From: CAIOSQ01 sp041178225
GTDB lineage: Bacteria; Pseudomonadota; Alphaproteobacteria; CACIAM-22H2
Assembly: GCA_041178225.1 (NCBI GenBank)
Contig: JBEGVV010000086.1
Coordinates: forward strand, 6,735 to 70,734
Length of the DNA stretch: 64,000 nt
Direction: 5' to 3'
A program made the translations under genes and the position numbers. Below, piece after piece: positions 8,469-15,804 of the stretch. Each line of letters starts with the position of its first letter. Position 1 is the stretch's first letter. Below the pieces are notes generated by a model. The model saw nothing but the letters and a program-made list of their open reading frames with translations, ran no database searches and had not been told where the DNA came from.

Positions 8469-9758
8469 ATGTCACGGATTGGACGCAGGACCGCGATCGG
8501 CGCAGCGCTGGGCGTCGCGATGGCGGCGGGCGCTGCCTCGGCGCAGGACGTCGAGGTGAGGATGTACTTCCCGGTCGCCGTCGGCGGCCCGGTGACGAAG
8601 ATCATCGACGAGTACGCCGCGGGCTTCGAGAAGGAGAACCCGGGGATCAAGGTCAAGCCGATCTATGCCGGCGACTACCAGCAGACCGTCGCCAAGGTGC
8701 TGACCGCCATCAAGGGCGGCGACGTGCCCGAGACCGCGATCCTGCTCGCCGCCGACCTCTTCCTGCTCGAGGACGAGGGCGTGATCGTGCCGATCGAGGA
8801 CTTCGCGAGGACCGCCGAGGACAAGGCCTGGCTCGCGACCTTCTACCCGGCGTTCATGGAGAACGCGAAGCTCAAGGGCAAGGCCTACGCGATCCCGTTC
8901 CAGCGCTCGACGCCGGTGCTCTACTGGAACAAGGAGCACTTCAAGGCCGCCGGCCTCGACCCCGACAAGGGGCCGCGCAACTGGGCCGAGATGCGCGAGA
9001 TGGCGAAGAAGCTGACGAAGAAGGATGCCTCGGGCGCCGTCACGCAATGGGGCATCCAGATCCCGTCCGACGGCAACACCGCCTGGCTGTTCACCGGCAT
9101 GACGACCGGCAACGGCGCGCGGCTCACCAACGCCGACGGCAACAAGGTCTCCTTCGACGACCCGAAGGTCGTGGAGGCCGTGCAGGCCTGGCACGACCTC
9201 TCGCGCGTCGACGGCACGCAGCCGCGCGGCCTGATCTCCTGGGGCGCCACGCCGCGCGACTTCATCGACGGCAAGGCCTCGATGATCTGGCACACCACCG
9301 GCAACCTCACCAACGTCCGCACGAACGCGAAGTTCGACTTCGGCGTCGCCTTCCTGCCCGGCCTCCGGCAGAACGGCGCCCCGACGGGCGGCGGCAACTT
9401 CTACATCTTCAAGGGCGCGCCGCGCGCCAAGCAGGAAGCGGCGTTCAAGTTCGTGAAGTGGATGACCACGCCGGAGCGCGCCGCCGACTGGTCGGTGAAG
9501 ACCGGCTACGTCGCCACCTCGGCGGCCGCCTACGACACGCCGACGCTCAAGGCCTACACCGCGGGCTTCCCGCAGGCGATCGTGGCGCGCGACCAGCTCA
9601 AGGAGGCCGTGCCCGAGCTCACGACCCACGAGAACCAGCGCGTGACCAAGGTCTTCAACGACGCGCTGCAGGCGGCGATGACGGGCTCCCGCCCGGCCGA
9701 GGCGGCGCTCAAGGACGCGCAGCGCGAGGCCGAGCGCATCCTCAAGGACTTCAAGTGA
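8469..9758 (+). CDS. UgpB-like ABC transporter substrate-binding protein, orphan
   Basis: A 429-residue extracellular solute-binding protein of family 1. The leader MSRIGRRTAIGAALGVAMAA has a twin-arginine look and would be cut after GAASAQ. The mature part shows FEKENPGIKVKPIYAGDY, the signature region of sn-glycerol-3-phosphate/sugar binding proteins, then FQRSTPVLYWNKEHFKAAGL and the late KFVKWMTTPERAADW. I started at this ATG because it gives a clean signal peptide; the open frame upstream is a shadow. No UgpA/UgpE/UgpC permease genes adjoin it, and two strong hairpins close the unit. Given the glycerol-type genes nearby, glycerol-3-phosphate or a glycerophosphodiester is a reasonable ligand guess. 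Confidence 0.85.
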   Translation: MSRIGRRTAIGAALGVAMAAGAASAQDVEVRMYFPVAVGGPVTKIIDEYAAGFEKENPGIKVKPIYAGDYQQTVAKVLTAIKGGDVPETAILLAADLFLLEDEGVIVPIEDFARTAEDKAWLATFYPAFMENAKLKGKAYAIPFQRSTPVLYWNKEHFKAAGLDPDKGPRNWAEMREMAKKLTKKDASGAVTQWGIQIPSDGNTAWLFTGMTTGNGARLTNADGNKVSFDDPKVVEAVQAWHDLSRVDGTQPRGLISWGATPRDFIDGKASMIWHTTGNLTNVRTNAKFDFGVAFLPGLRQNGAPTGGGNFYIFKGAPRAKQEAAFKFVKWMTTPERAADWSVKTGYVATSAAAYDTPTLKAYTAGFPQAIVARDQLKEAVPELTTHENQRVTKVFNDALQAAMTGSRPAEAALKDAQREAERILKDFK

Positions 9759-9764
9759 GGCCCT

Positions 9765-9796
9765 GCCCCTTCCCGCGCCCCGGCGCGGGAAGGGGC
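9765..9796 (+). terminator. Perfect 15-bp hairpin after the UgpB-like gene
   Basis: Bases 9765-9779 are exactly reverse-complementary to 9782-9796, leaving a two-base loop. The stem starts 6 bases after the stop codon. No T-run follows, as is common in very GC-rich genomes. It is most likely an intrinsic terminator or an mRNA 3' stabiliser. Confidence 0.65.
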
Positions 9797-9803
9797 GGAC
9801 GGC

Positions 9804-9829
9804 CCGCGCGGGGCCCCGGCCCCGCGCGG
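9804..9829 (+). terminator. Second perfect hairpin (12-bp stem) in tandem
   Basis: Bases 9804-9815 pair perfectly with 9818-9829 around a two-base loop, 7 bases after the first hairpin. The stem is entirely G and C. It could act as a back-up terminator isolating the UgpB-like gene from the following ABC operon, or as part of that operon's leader. Confidence 0.5.
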
Positions 9830-9876
9830 CGCCCTCCTTCCCGCCTGCCCCTCCACAGCCGCCGCGCGCCGGTGCT

Positions 9877-10713
9877 ATGGATCGGGGCATGAGCCTTCCC
9901 CCCGGGGACGCGCCGGCGGTCGCGCTGCGCGGCGTCTCCATCTCCTTCGCCGTCGATGGCGGTGGCGCCTACGACGCCGTCGCACGGACCGACCTCTCGG
10001 TCGCGCCGGGCGAGTTCGTGGCCATCGTCGGGCCGACGGGCTGCGGCAAGTCGACCCTGCTCAACGTCGCGGCCGGGCTGCTGCGCCCCTCGACCGGTGG
10101 CACGGAGATCCTCGGCGCGCGGCTCGAGGGCCTGAACGCGCGCGCCGGCTACCTGTTCCAGCAGGACGCGCTGATGCCCTGGAAGACCGCGCTCGACAAC
10201 GTCGCGGTCGCGCTCGAGCCGCAGGGCGTCGCGCGCGCCGAGGCGCTCGACCGCGCGCGGGCCTGGCTGGCGCGGGTGGGGCTCGAGGCCTTCGCCGCGC
10301 GCTACCCGCACATGCTCTCCGGCGGCCAGCGCAAGCGCGTGGCGCTCGCGCAGGTGCTGATCCGCGACCCCGCCATCCTGCTGATGGACGAGCCCTTCGG
10401 GCCGCTCGACGCGCAGACGCGGCAGATCATGGGCAACCTGCTGCTCGACCTCTGGGCGCGCGACCGCAAGGCGGTGATGTTCGTCACCCACGACCTCGAG
10501 GAGGCGATCGCGCTCTCCGACCGAGTCGTCGTGATGTCGGCGGGGCCGGCGGCCTCGATCGTCGACGACTTCCGCGTGGACCTCGCGCGCCCGCGCGACA
10601 TCGCGGAGATCCGCACCGAGCCGGCCTTCCACGAGATACACCGGGCGATCTGGGCCAAGCTGCGCGGCGAGGTGCGCAAGGCCTACGCGCTCGGGGAGGG
10701 AAGGGCGTCGTGA
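9877..10713 (+). CDS. ABC transporter ATP-binding protein (SsuB/TauB/NrtD type)
   Basis: A 278-residue ATPase with Walker A GPTGCGKSTL, a Q-loop in YLFQQDALMPWKT, signature LSGGQRKRVALAQ, Walker B ILLMDEPFGPLD and the H-loop in VTHDLEEAIAL. The LFQQDALMPW segment is typical of importers for nitrate, sulphonates, taurine or thiamine precursors. A second ATG at 9889 is an equally possible start. It is coupled by GTGA to the permease gene, and a binding protein follows, giving a complete importer. The ligand cannot be told from the ATPase. Confidence 0.92.
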   Translation: MDRGMSLPPGDAPAVALRGVSISFAVDGGGAYDAVARTDLSVAPGEFVAIVGPTGCGKSTLLNVAAGLLRPSTGGTEILGARLEGLNARAGYLFQQDALMPWKTALDNVAVALEPQGVARAEALDRARAWLARVGLEAFAARYPHMLSGGQRKRVALAQVLIRDPAILLMDEPFGPLDAQTRQIMGNLLLDLWARDRKAVMFVTHDLEEAIALSDRVVVMSAGPAASIVDDFRVDLARPRDIAEIRTEPAFHEIHRAIWAKLRGEVRKAYALGEGRAS

Positions 10714-11504
10714 ACCGGCTCGTCCTGCTCGCGCTGCGCATCGCCGTCGCGCTGATCCTGCTCGCGGCCTGGCACGTGCTGACGACGGTGCCGATCGGCG
10801 GCAGGAAGCTGCTCGACCCCTTCTTCTTCTCGACGCCGCTCGACGTGCTCGCGCGCGTCTGGAAGGACTTCGCGGGCGGCGGCATCTGGCGCCACCTCGG
10901 GATCACGCTGCTGGAGACGGTGCTGGCCTTCACCATCGGCTCGGTCGGCGGGATCGTCTTCGGCTTCGTCTTCGCGCGCGGCGAGCTCGTCGCCGCCGTG
11001 TTCGACCCGTACATCAAGGCCGCGAACGCGCTGCCGCGCGTGGTGCTGGCGCCGATCTTCGCGCTCTGGTTCGGCCTCGGCATCTGGTCGAAGGTCGCGC
11101 TCGGCTTCACGCTCGTGTTCTTCATCGTGTTCTTCAACGTCTACCAGGGCGTGCGCGAGGTCAGCCCGACGATCCTCGCCAACGCCCGGATGCTCGGCAT
11201 GAACGAGCGCCAGCTCCTGCGCCATGTCTACTGGCCGGCGGCGCTGACCTGGATGTTCTCCTCGCTGCATACCGCCGTGGGCTTCGCGCTGGTCGGCGCC
11301 GTCGTGGGCGAGTATCTCGGCTCGGCCGCGGGGCTTGGCTACAAGATCCACGAGGCGGAGAGCGTCTTCGACGTCACCGGCGTCTTCGCCGGGATGCTGA
11401 TCCTCGCGGTCTTCGTGATCGTCATCGATTCCGTCGTCACCGCGATCGAGAAGCGCCTGCTCGTCTGGCGCCCCGGGCAGGCCTCGACGACGGCGCAGGG
11501 CTGA
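10710..11504 (+). CDS. ABC transporter permease (SsuC/TauC type)
   Basis: A 264-residue inner-membrane permease with about six helices. The cytoplasmic ATPase-docking EAA-type loop is visible as NARMLGMNERQLLRHVYWPA near residue 155, and ALPRVVLAPIFALWFGLG before it is typical of the nitrate/sulphonate/taurine group. It starts with a GTG overlapping the ATPase stop. With the neighbouring ATPase and binding protein it makes a full importer. Confidence 0.92.
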   Translation: MNRLVLLALRIAVALILLAAWHVLTTVPIGGRKLLDPFFFSTPLDVLARVWKDFAGGGIWRHLGITLLETVLAFTIGSVGGIVFGFVFARGELVAAVFDPYIKAANALPRVVLAPIFALWFGLGIWSKVALGFTLVFFIVFFNVYQGVREVSPTILANARMLGMNERQLLRHVYWPAALTWMFSSLHTAVGFALVGAVVGEYLGSAAGLGYKIHEAESVFDVTGVFAGMLILAVFVIVIDSVVTAIEKRLLVWRPGQASTTAQG

Positions 11505-11526
11505 GGCAGCGACACAGGAGGAAACC

Positions 11527-12552
11527 ATGACCACTCGCAGGATGTTCACCGCCGGCGCGGCCGGCCTTGCCACGCTCGCACTCGCGCCCGGCGCCAAGGC
11601 GCAGGCGCTGGAGAAGCCGAAGCTGACGATCGGCGTCGGCGGCAAGCCGCTGCTCTACTACCTGCCGCTCACCATCGCGGAGACGCGCGGCTTCTTCCGC
11701 GAGGAGGGGCTGCAGGTCGAGACGAACGACTTCGGCGGCGGCTCGCGCGCGCTGCAGGCGCTGCTCGGCGGCTCGGTGGACCTGGTCACGGGCGCCTACG
11801 AGCACACGATCCGCATGCAGACCAAGGGCCAGGACGTGCGCGCCGTGCTCGAGCTCGGCCGCTTCCCGGGCATCGTGCTCGCCGTGCGCAAGGACCGCGC
11901 GGGGCAGATCAAGGGGCCGGCCGACCTCAAGGGCGCGAAGATCGGCGTCACCGCGCCGGGATCCTCGACCAACTTCTTCGTCAACTTCCTGATGGCGAAG
12001 GCCGGGGCCAACCCGAAGGACGCCGCCTTCATCGGCGTGGGCACCGGGCTGAGCGCGGTGGCCGCGATGAAGAAGGGCGAGATCGACGCGATCTCGAACC
12101 TCGACCCGGTGATCTCGAAGCTGGAGACCGACGGCGACATCGTCGTCATGGCCGACACGCGCACCGAGGCCGGCACCAAGGCGATCTTCGGCGGCGCCAA
12201 CCCGGCCGCGGTCGTCTACATGCGCAACGACTTCATCGAGCGCCACCCGAACACGACCCAGGCCATCGTCAACGCCTTCCACAAGGCGCTGCGCTGGATC
12301 GCCACGGCGAGCCCCGACGACATCGCGAAGTCGGTGCCGGAGACCTACTACCTCGGCGACCGCGCGCTCTACGTGCGCGCCGTGAAGGCCTCGCTCGAGA
12401 CCTACTCGCGCGACGGCATCATCCGGCTCGACGGCATGCGGAGCGCGCTCGGCATGCTCAAGGAGTTCGACGACGAACTGAAGAACGTCCGGGACGAGGA
12501 CCTGCCCAGGACCTTCGTCGAGCGCTTCGCGCGCAAGGCGGGCGGCGGCTGA
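11527..12552 (+). CDS. ABC transporter substrate-binding protein (SsuA/NMT1-like)
   Basis: A 341-residue periplasmic binding protein of the SsuA/TauA/NMT1 group. The leader MTTRRMFTAGAAGLATLAL is twin-arginine-like and would be cut after APGAKAQ. Family features are LPLTIAETRGFFREEGLQVE, FGGGSRALQALLGGSVDLV and KGAKIGVTAPGSSTNFFVN. An AGGAGG ribosome-binding site at 11516-11521, five bases before the ATG, fixes the start. It is the third gene of the importer operon. The ligand may be an organosulphur compound or a pyrimidine-like compound, which I cannot decide. Confidence 0.9.
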   Translation: MTTRRMFTAGAAGLATLALAPGAKAQALEKPKLTIGVGGKPLLYYLPLTIAETRGFFREEGLQVETNDFGGGSRALQALLGGSVDLVTGAYEHTIRMQTKGQDVRAVLELGRFPGIVLAVRKDRAGQIKGPADLKGAKIGVTAPGSSTNFFVNFLMAKAGANPKDAAFIGVGTGLSAVAAMKKGEIDAISNLDPVISKLETDGDIVVMADTRTEAGTKAIFGGANPAAVVYMRNDFIERHPNTTQAIVNAFHKALRWIATASPDDIAKSVPETYYLGDRALYVRAVKASLETYSRDGIIRLDGMRSALGMLKEFDDELKNVRDEDLPRTFVERFARKAGGG

Positions 12553-12559
12553 CCCGGCT

Positions 12560-12575
12560 GGGCGGGTGCCCGCCC
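12560..12575 (+). terminator. Small GC hairpin after the ABC operon
   Basis: GGGCGGG at 12560-12566 pairs perfectly with CCCGCCC at 12569-12575, eight bases after the stop of the binding-protein gene. It is a candidate terminator without a U-tract. Confidence 0.4.
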
Positions 12576-12654
12576 TGGCGGGCTGATCCACCCGCTATGG
12601 ATCGGATAGCCGTGGCCGGCTTCGCGACCTGCATCGATCCTTGCTCCCAAGGCC

Positions 12655-12696
12655 GTGGCGCGCTGGCGCCACGCCTCGCCGCACGAGCGGCGAGGC
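12655..12696 (+). promoter_or_regulatory. Two back-to-back hairpins in the leader of the 12720 gene
   Basis: GTGGCGC (12655-12661) pairs with GCGCCAC (12666-12672), and directly after it the ten bases 12673-12682 pair with 12687-12696 around the loop ACGA. A strong AGGAGG ribosome-binding site follows at 12705-12710. The arrangement could be an attenuator, a protein-binding leader or a terminator of read-through from the ABC operon. No known riboswitch class is recognised. Confidence 0.4.
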
Positions 12697-12719
12697 CCGG
12701 GGCCAGGAGGAGCAACGAC

Positions 12720-13271
12720 GTGCTGGTCCTTAGCGAGATAAGCGTGTCGCGCGCGCGTTTGGCCCGCATCCTCGCCGCCTGCGCGCGCGCGCCGGCCGTG
12801 GTGGTCGATTTCTACCGGCCCGTCGGCCTTGTCCACCAGCGCGAGCACTACTTCCTCGACGTGGTCGACGCCGAGGGCAACATCCAGGGATCGGTCGCCG
12901 CCGGAGAGGGGTGGTCCGGCGCGATGGTCTGGACGAACCTGCACGAGATCAGGCGGGCCCTGCGGCAGCGGCAGGACGCGTTCGTCTGCCTCCAGGTCGG
13001 GCACGAGACCCTCCTCGTCGATGGTCGCCCGGTATCCTACGCGGATCCGCTCAAGGGCCTCGACATCGCGCGTGCCGAGGGCGGCCCCCCGGTCGTGGAG
13101 TTCGCGGACGAGCCCGAACCGGTCCTCGTCCTTGGAATCGACGACACCGCCGATGCAGCCGATGGGCACGCGACCCTGCGCCATGCGGCGATCGAGGTCC
13201 CGCCGGCCATCGCCGGCTTGCCGGTCGAGGGCGTGGCATGGCTCGGCGGCGAGGGAAAGCCGGCATCCTGA
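12720..13271 (+). CDS. Hypothetical protein, 183 residues
   Basis: I do not recognise this gene. It encodes a soluble, non-secreted protein with no membrane segment. The GTG at 12720 is preceded at nine bases by AGGAGG, so I prefer it to an in-frame ATG at 12597 whose extra 41 residues are low-complexity and span two hairpins. The middle (VVVDFYRPVGLVHQREHYFL, then VWTNLHEIRRALRQRQDAF) alternates short strands and helices. The tail is acidic (EFADEPEPVLVLGIDDT). Third codon positions are almost all G/C, which supports real coding. It stands alone between the ABC operon and the IalB-like lipoprotein. Confidence 0.6.
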   Translation: MLVLSEISVSRARLARILAACARAPAVVVDFYRPVGLVHQREHYFLDVVDAEGNIQGSVAAGEGWSGAMVWTNLHEIRRALRQRQDAFVCLQVGHETLLVDGRPVSYADPLKGLDIARAEGGPPVVEFADEPEPVLVLGIDDTADAADGHATLRHAAIEVPPAIAGLPVEGVAWLGGEGKPAS

Positions 13272-13311
13272 CATCCGGAACGTGGCCGGGGCGCTCCATC
13301 CGGAACGGATG
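13272..13311. repeat. Direct repeat CATCCGGAACG x2, second copy within an inverted repeat
   Basis: The 11-mer occurs at 13272-13282 and 13297-13307, 25 bases apart (about two and a half helical turns). The second copy continues into CATCCGGAACGGATG, a perfect six-base inverted repeat around GAA. It lies just after one gene and ~160 bases before the IalB-like gene. It could be an operator; the regulator is unknown. Confidence 0.35.
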
Positions 13312-13470
13312 AATCCCCGGCGCGATCGCGGCGAATCGACTCATCTTGGCGCTGCCGCGTGCATGCGATGCTGGGTCGGGCCTTCCGCCCCGTCCTGGCC
13401 GCTTGCTCGGGGACATGTTCCCCGGGGCGTCGCCCCGACGAATTGATCTTCGCAGGGTGGGTGGACTGAC

Positions 13471-14121
13471 ATGCGCATCCCAATGATCGCGGCCATGCCG
13501 ATCGCGCTTGCGATGGCGCTGGCCGGGTGCAGCATGCAGCAGGCTGCGCCCTTCGTCGTCGTCCTCCCGGTCGCTGTCGAGCTCGCGCTCGCCGAGGCGA
13601 CCAAGGACGCGCGCGAGATCGGGCGCTTCGGGGCCTGGACAGCGGCGCAGGCAGGATATCCTGGTCGCCGCGCCTGCTTCGTCTCCGCGGCGCCTGCCTC
13701 GACGCTTCAGTTGCCGACGCGCATCGCCGATGTCCCGGCATCGCCGTCCGCCGCGCGCAGCGCCCCCGCCCAGCGCAGGAAGGAAGCCGTCGCTTTGGTG
13801 GTGTCGCAGCGCAGCGCCGGCCCGGTTCGCGACGAGGTCTCCTTTCGCGCCGGCTGGGATCTCGCCGCGGGGCGCGAGGTCGCGATCTCGGTCGATGGCC
13901 GCCAGGTCGCGACGCTCGCGCGACGCACCGCGCTGGAGCCGGACATAGCCCATGCGCGCGACGCGGCAGCAGGACCCGCGATCGTCGCGGCCCTGCGCGC
14001 GGGCAAGCGCCTCGAGGTCGTGAGCATCGGGCCGGCGAGCGCGACGAACAGGGACAGCTTCGACCTCGCCAGGTTCGGCGAGGCGCTCGACGCCGCGAAC
14101 GCGGCCTGCGGCCTGCGCTAG
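13471..14121 (+). CDS. IalB-like (invasion-associated locus B) family lipoprotein
   Basis: A 216-residue predicted lipoprotein: the signal MRIPMIAAMPIALAMALAGC ends in a lipobox (LAGC). The mature protein follows the IalB pattern: a GRFGAWTAAQ start, a Cys in RRACFVSAAP, then VALVVSQRSAGPVRDEVSF, a beta-rich core with VAISVDGRQVATL, MVV-like RLEVVSIGPASATNRDS and a closing FGEALDAANAACG. IalB proteins are alphaproteobacterial envelope proteins first noticed in Bartonella invasion and now widespread in free-living species. Here the lipobox and a ~40-residue linker (SAARSAPAQRRKE) are additions. The recognition is from remembered family pattern; function is unknown. Confidence 0.68.
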   Translation: MRIPMIAAMPIALAMALAGCSMQQAAPFVVVLPVAVELALAEATKDAREIGRFGAWTAAQAGYPGRRACFVSAAPASTLQLPTRIADVPASPSAARSAPAQRRKEAVALVVSQRSAGPVRDEVSFRAGWDLAAGREVAISVDGRQVATLARRTALEPDIAHARDAAAGPAIVAALRAGKRLEVVSIGPASATNRDSFDLARFGEALDAANAACGLR

Positions 14122-14185
14122 CGCGTGGTCGCCCGGGGCTGGCCTCTCGCAAGGGCGTCGACCATGCGCCAGGCCGCTGGCGCGG

Positions 14186-15595
14186 TCAGAAGCGCTTCAC
14201 CAGGAGCGTCTGCAGGCGGAGATTCGAGTAGTCGTAGTTCGGGATGTTCGACCGGGCCGCGAAGTGCTCGGCGGAGAAGGTCAGCGTGACGTCCTCGAGC
14301 GAGGCGGCCACTTCCTGGCCGGCCCAGCCGAACAGGTTGCCGAGCGGAAGCGTGTAGCCGGTCTTGAAGCGGCGGTTGTCGTCGCGCCGCGAGAAGGAAG
14401 CGATCGACGCGTCCGGCTCGTCGTAGCTGTCCGTGCCGATGGACGCGGATGTCGCGATGAACTGTCCGTCGCCCAGCAGCCAGAGATGGCTCAGCGATGC
14501 CTCGTGCCCGCCATAGGCGTTGTAGGATTCCTCGGCCGCCTTGCGAGTCAGGACGAGGCTGGCGCCGAGGCGATGCGAGGGCGCGAAGGACCAAGCCCCG
14601 CCGATCTCTAGATCGTAGCGGCCGCCGCTGCGCGTCGGCGCCGTCGCGGCCGACGACGTCGCCTGGAACGTCTGGGTCTGCGCCCATGCGGAGGCATGGA
14701 TGTCCACGGTCCTCGATGGCGCCCAGTCGGCACGCAGCTTCGTGCCTGAGGAATGGAGATAGGGCTGGTAGTCCAGCCGGACCCGGGAATGGGTCAGCAG
14801 GGGCGAGACCGAAAGTCCATCGGCCAGCTTGAGCGAGGCCCCGCCCTCGAGGCTCAGGGCGCCGAGGTCCTGGGTGTCGATCTCGACCTGGTTCGCGACG
14901 TAGCCGACCGCGTTGAAGACGAGCTCGTGCTCGTCCTGGTGGCCGAGGTCGTGGCGTATCCCGATCGTGCCAAGCAGGAGCTGGCCGATGTCGCTCTTGC
15001 GGTGGGGTGTCGCCGCGAAGGGAAGGTCGCCGACGAAGTTCACCTTCTCGCGCGGGAACGCGTTGCGGTTGCCGTTGTACTCGAGGCCGGTCCCGAGCGA
15101 GTACGCCACACGGGTGGTCCGGCTGCGCTTCGCGATCTCCTCGAGGTATCGCTGCGCCTCGATCCGCGATTCGGGCGAGAGCTGGCTGGCATCCAGCGCC
15201 CGCAGCTCGCGCTCGGCCTCCTGGATGTTGTCCAGGCGGAAGAGCACGATCGCGTAGAGGAGGCGGATCTCAGCGGTGGCGGGCGCGAGCAGCATGATGC
15301 GCTCGAGCGTCGTCACCGCGCTCTTGAGGTCGCCCTGCGCGACGCGCTGCTGCACGAAGCGGATGTTGAGCGCCACGTCGTCGGGGCTGCGCAGCAGTTC
15401 CTCGAAGGTCACCGTCGGCCCTGCCGGCCTGGCACGCTGGCGCGACGACCCGAGCCCTTCGCCCTCGGCCTCGAGCTGCTGCTGGATGCGCTCCGGGGCG
15501 CGTTCGGGCTGGGAAGGCTGTGCCAACGCCACGGCCCCGTGGAGCAACAGAAGGAGCGCGATCGATGCCCCGAGCCTGCCGTTTGCGTGTTCCAC
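14186..15595 (-). CDS. TPR plus outer-membrane beta-barrel protein, Slam-like (surface lipoprotein assembly modifier)
   Basis: A 469-residue secreted protein. A signal peptide (residues ~10-26) is followed by a Gln/Glu/Arg-rich segment and a helical TPR-like region (residues ~65-155, with LNIRFVQQRVAQGDLKSAV and LLYAIVLFRLDNIQEAEREL). From residue ~160 to the end the sequence alternates polar and hydrophobic residues with Gly/Tyr-rich strands and finishes in ...LLVKRF, the terminal Phe of an outer-membrane barrel. This layout is that of DUF560/Slam proteins, which export surface lipoproteins. It is divergent from the FecR gene, whose product or a nearby lipoprotein might be its client. Assignment is by architecture only. 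Confidence 0.6.
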   Translation of the reverse strand: MEHANGRLGASIALLLLLHGAVALAQPSQPERAPERIQQQLEAEGEGLGSSRQRARPAGPTVTFEELLRSPDDVALNIRFVQQRVAQGDLKSAVTTLERIMLLAPATAEIRLLYAIVLFRLDNIQEAERELRALDASQLSPESRIEAQRYLEEIAKRSRTTRVAYSLGTGLEYNGNRNAFPREKVNFVGDLPFAATPHRKSDIGQLLLGTIGIRHDLGHQDEHELVFNAVGYVANQVEIDTQDLGALSLEGGASLKLADGLSVSPLLTHSRVRLDYQPYLHSSGTKLRADWAPSRTVDIHASAWAQTQTFQATSSAATAPTRSGGRYDLEIGGAWSFAPSHRLGASLVLTRKAAEESYNAYGGHEASLSHLWLLGDGQFIATSASIGTDSYDEPDASIASFSRRDDNRRFKTGYTLPLGNLFGWAGQEVAASLEDVTLTFSAEHFAARSNIPNYDYSNLRLQTLLVKRF

Positions 15596-15804
15596 GATTC
15601 GATCGTCCGGGAAGGGAACGGGGCGCGACGCCCGTTCTGGAGCGAGCTCGCAGCATCGGGTTTCGCCACGCGGCGCGCCGCCGAACTTCGACCAATGCGG
15701 AGATATCTCGCCCCTTGCTGTAGCGCGACGCGTGCTGCTGTCGGAGCGTCCGGCCCGCCTCGGCCAGCGGGGATCCCGGAAGCCTTGGAAACAGGCGAAA
15801 CCCG

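Noticed and set aside
12597..12719. Upstream ATG for the hypothetical gene at 12720
   Set aside because: The extra 41 residues are low-complexity, overlap two hairpins, and the downstream GTG has the better ribosome-binding site.
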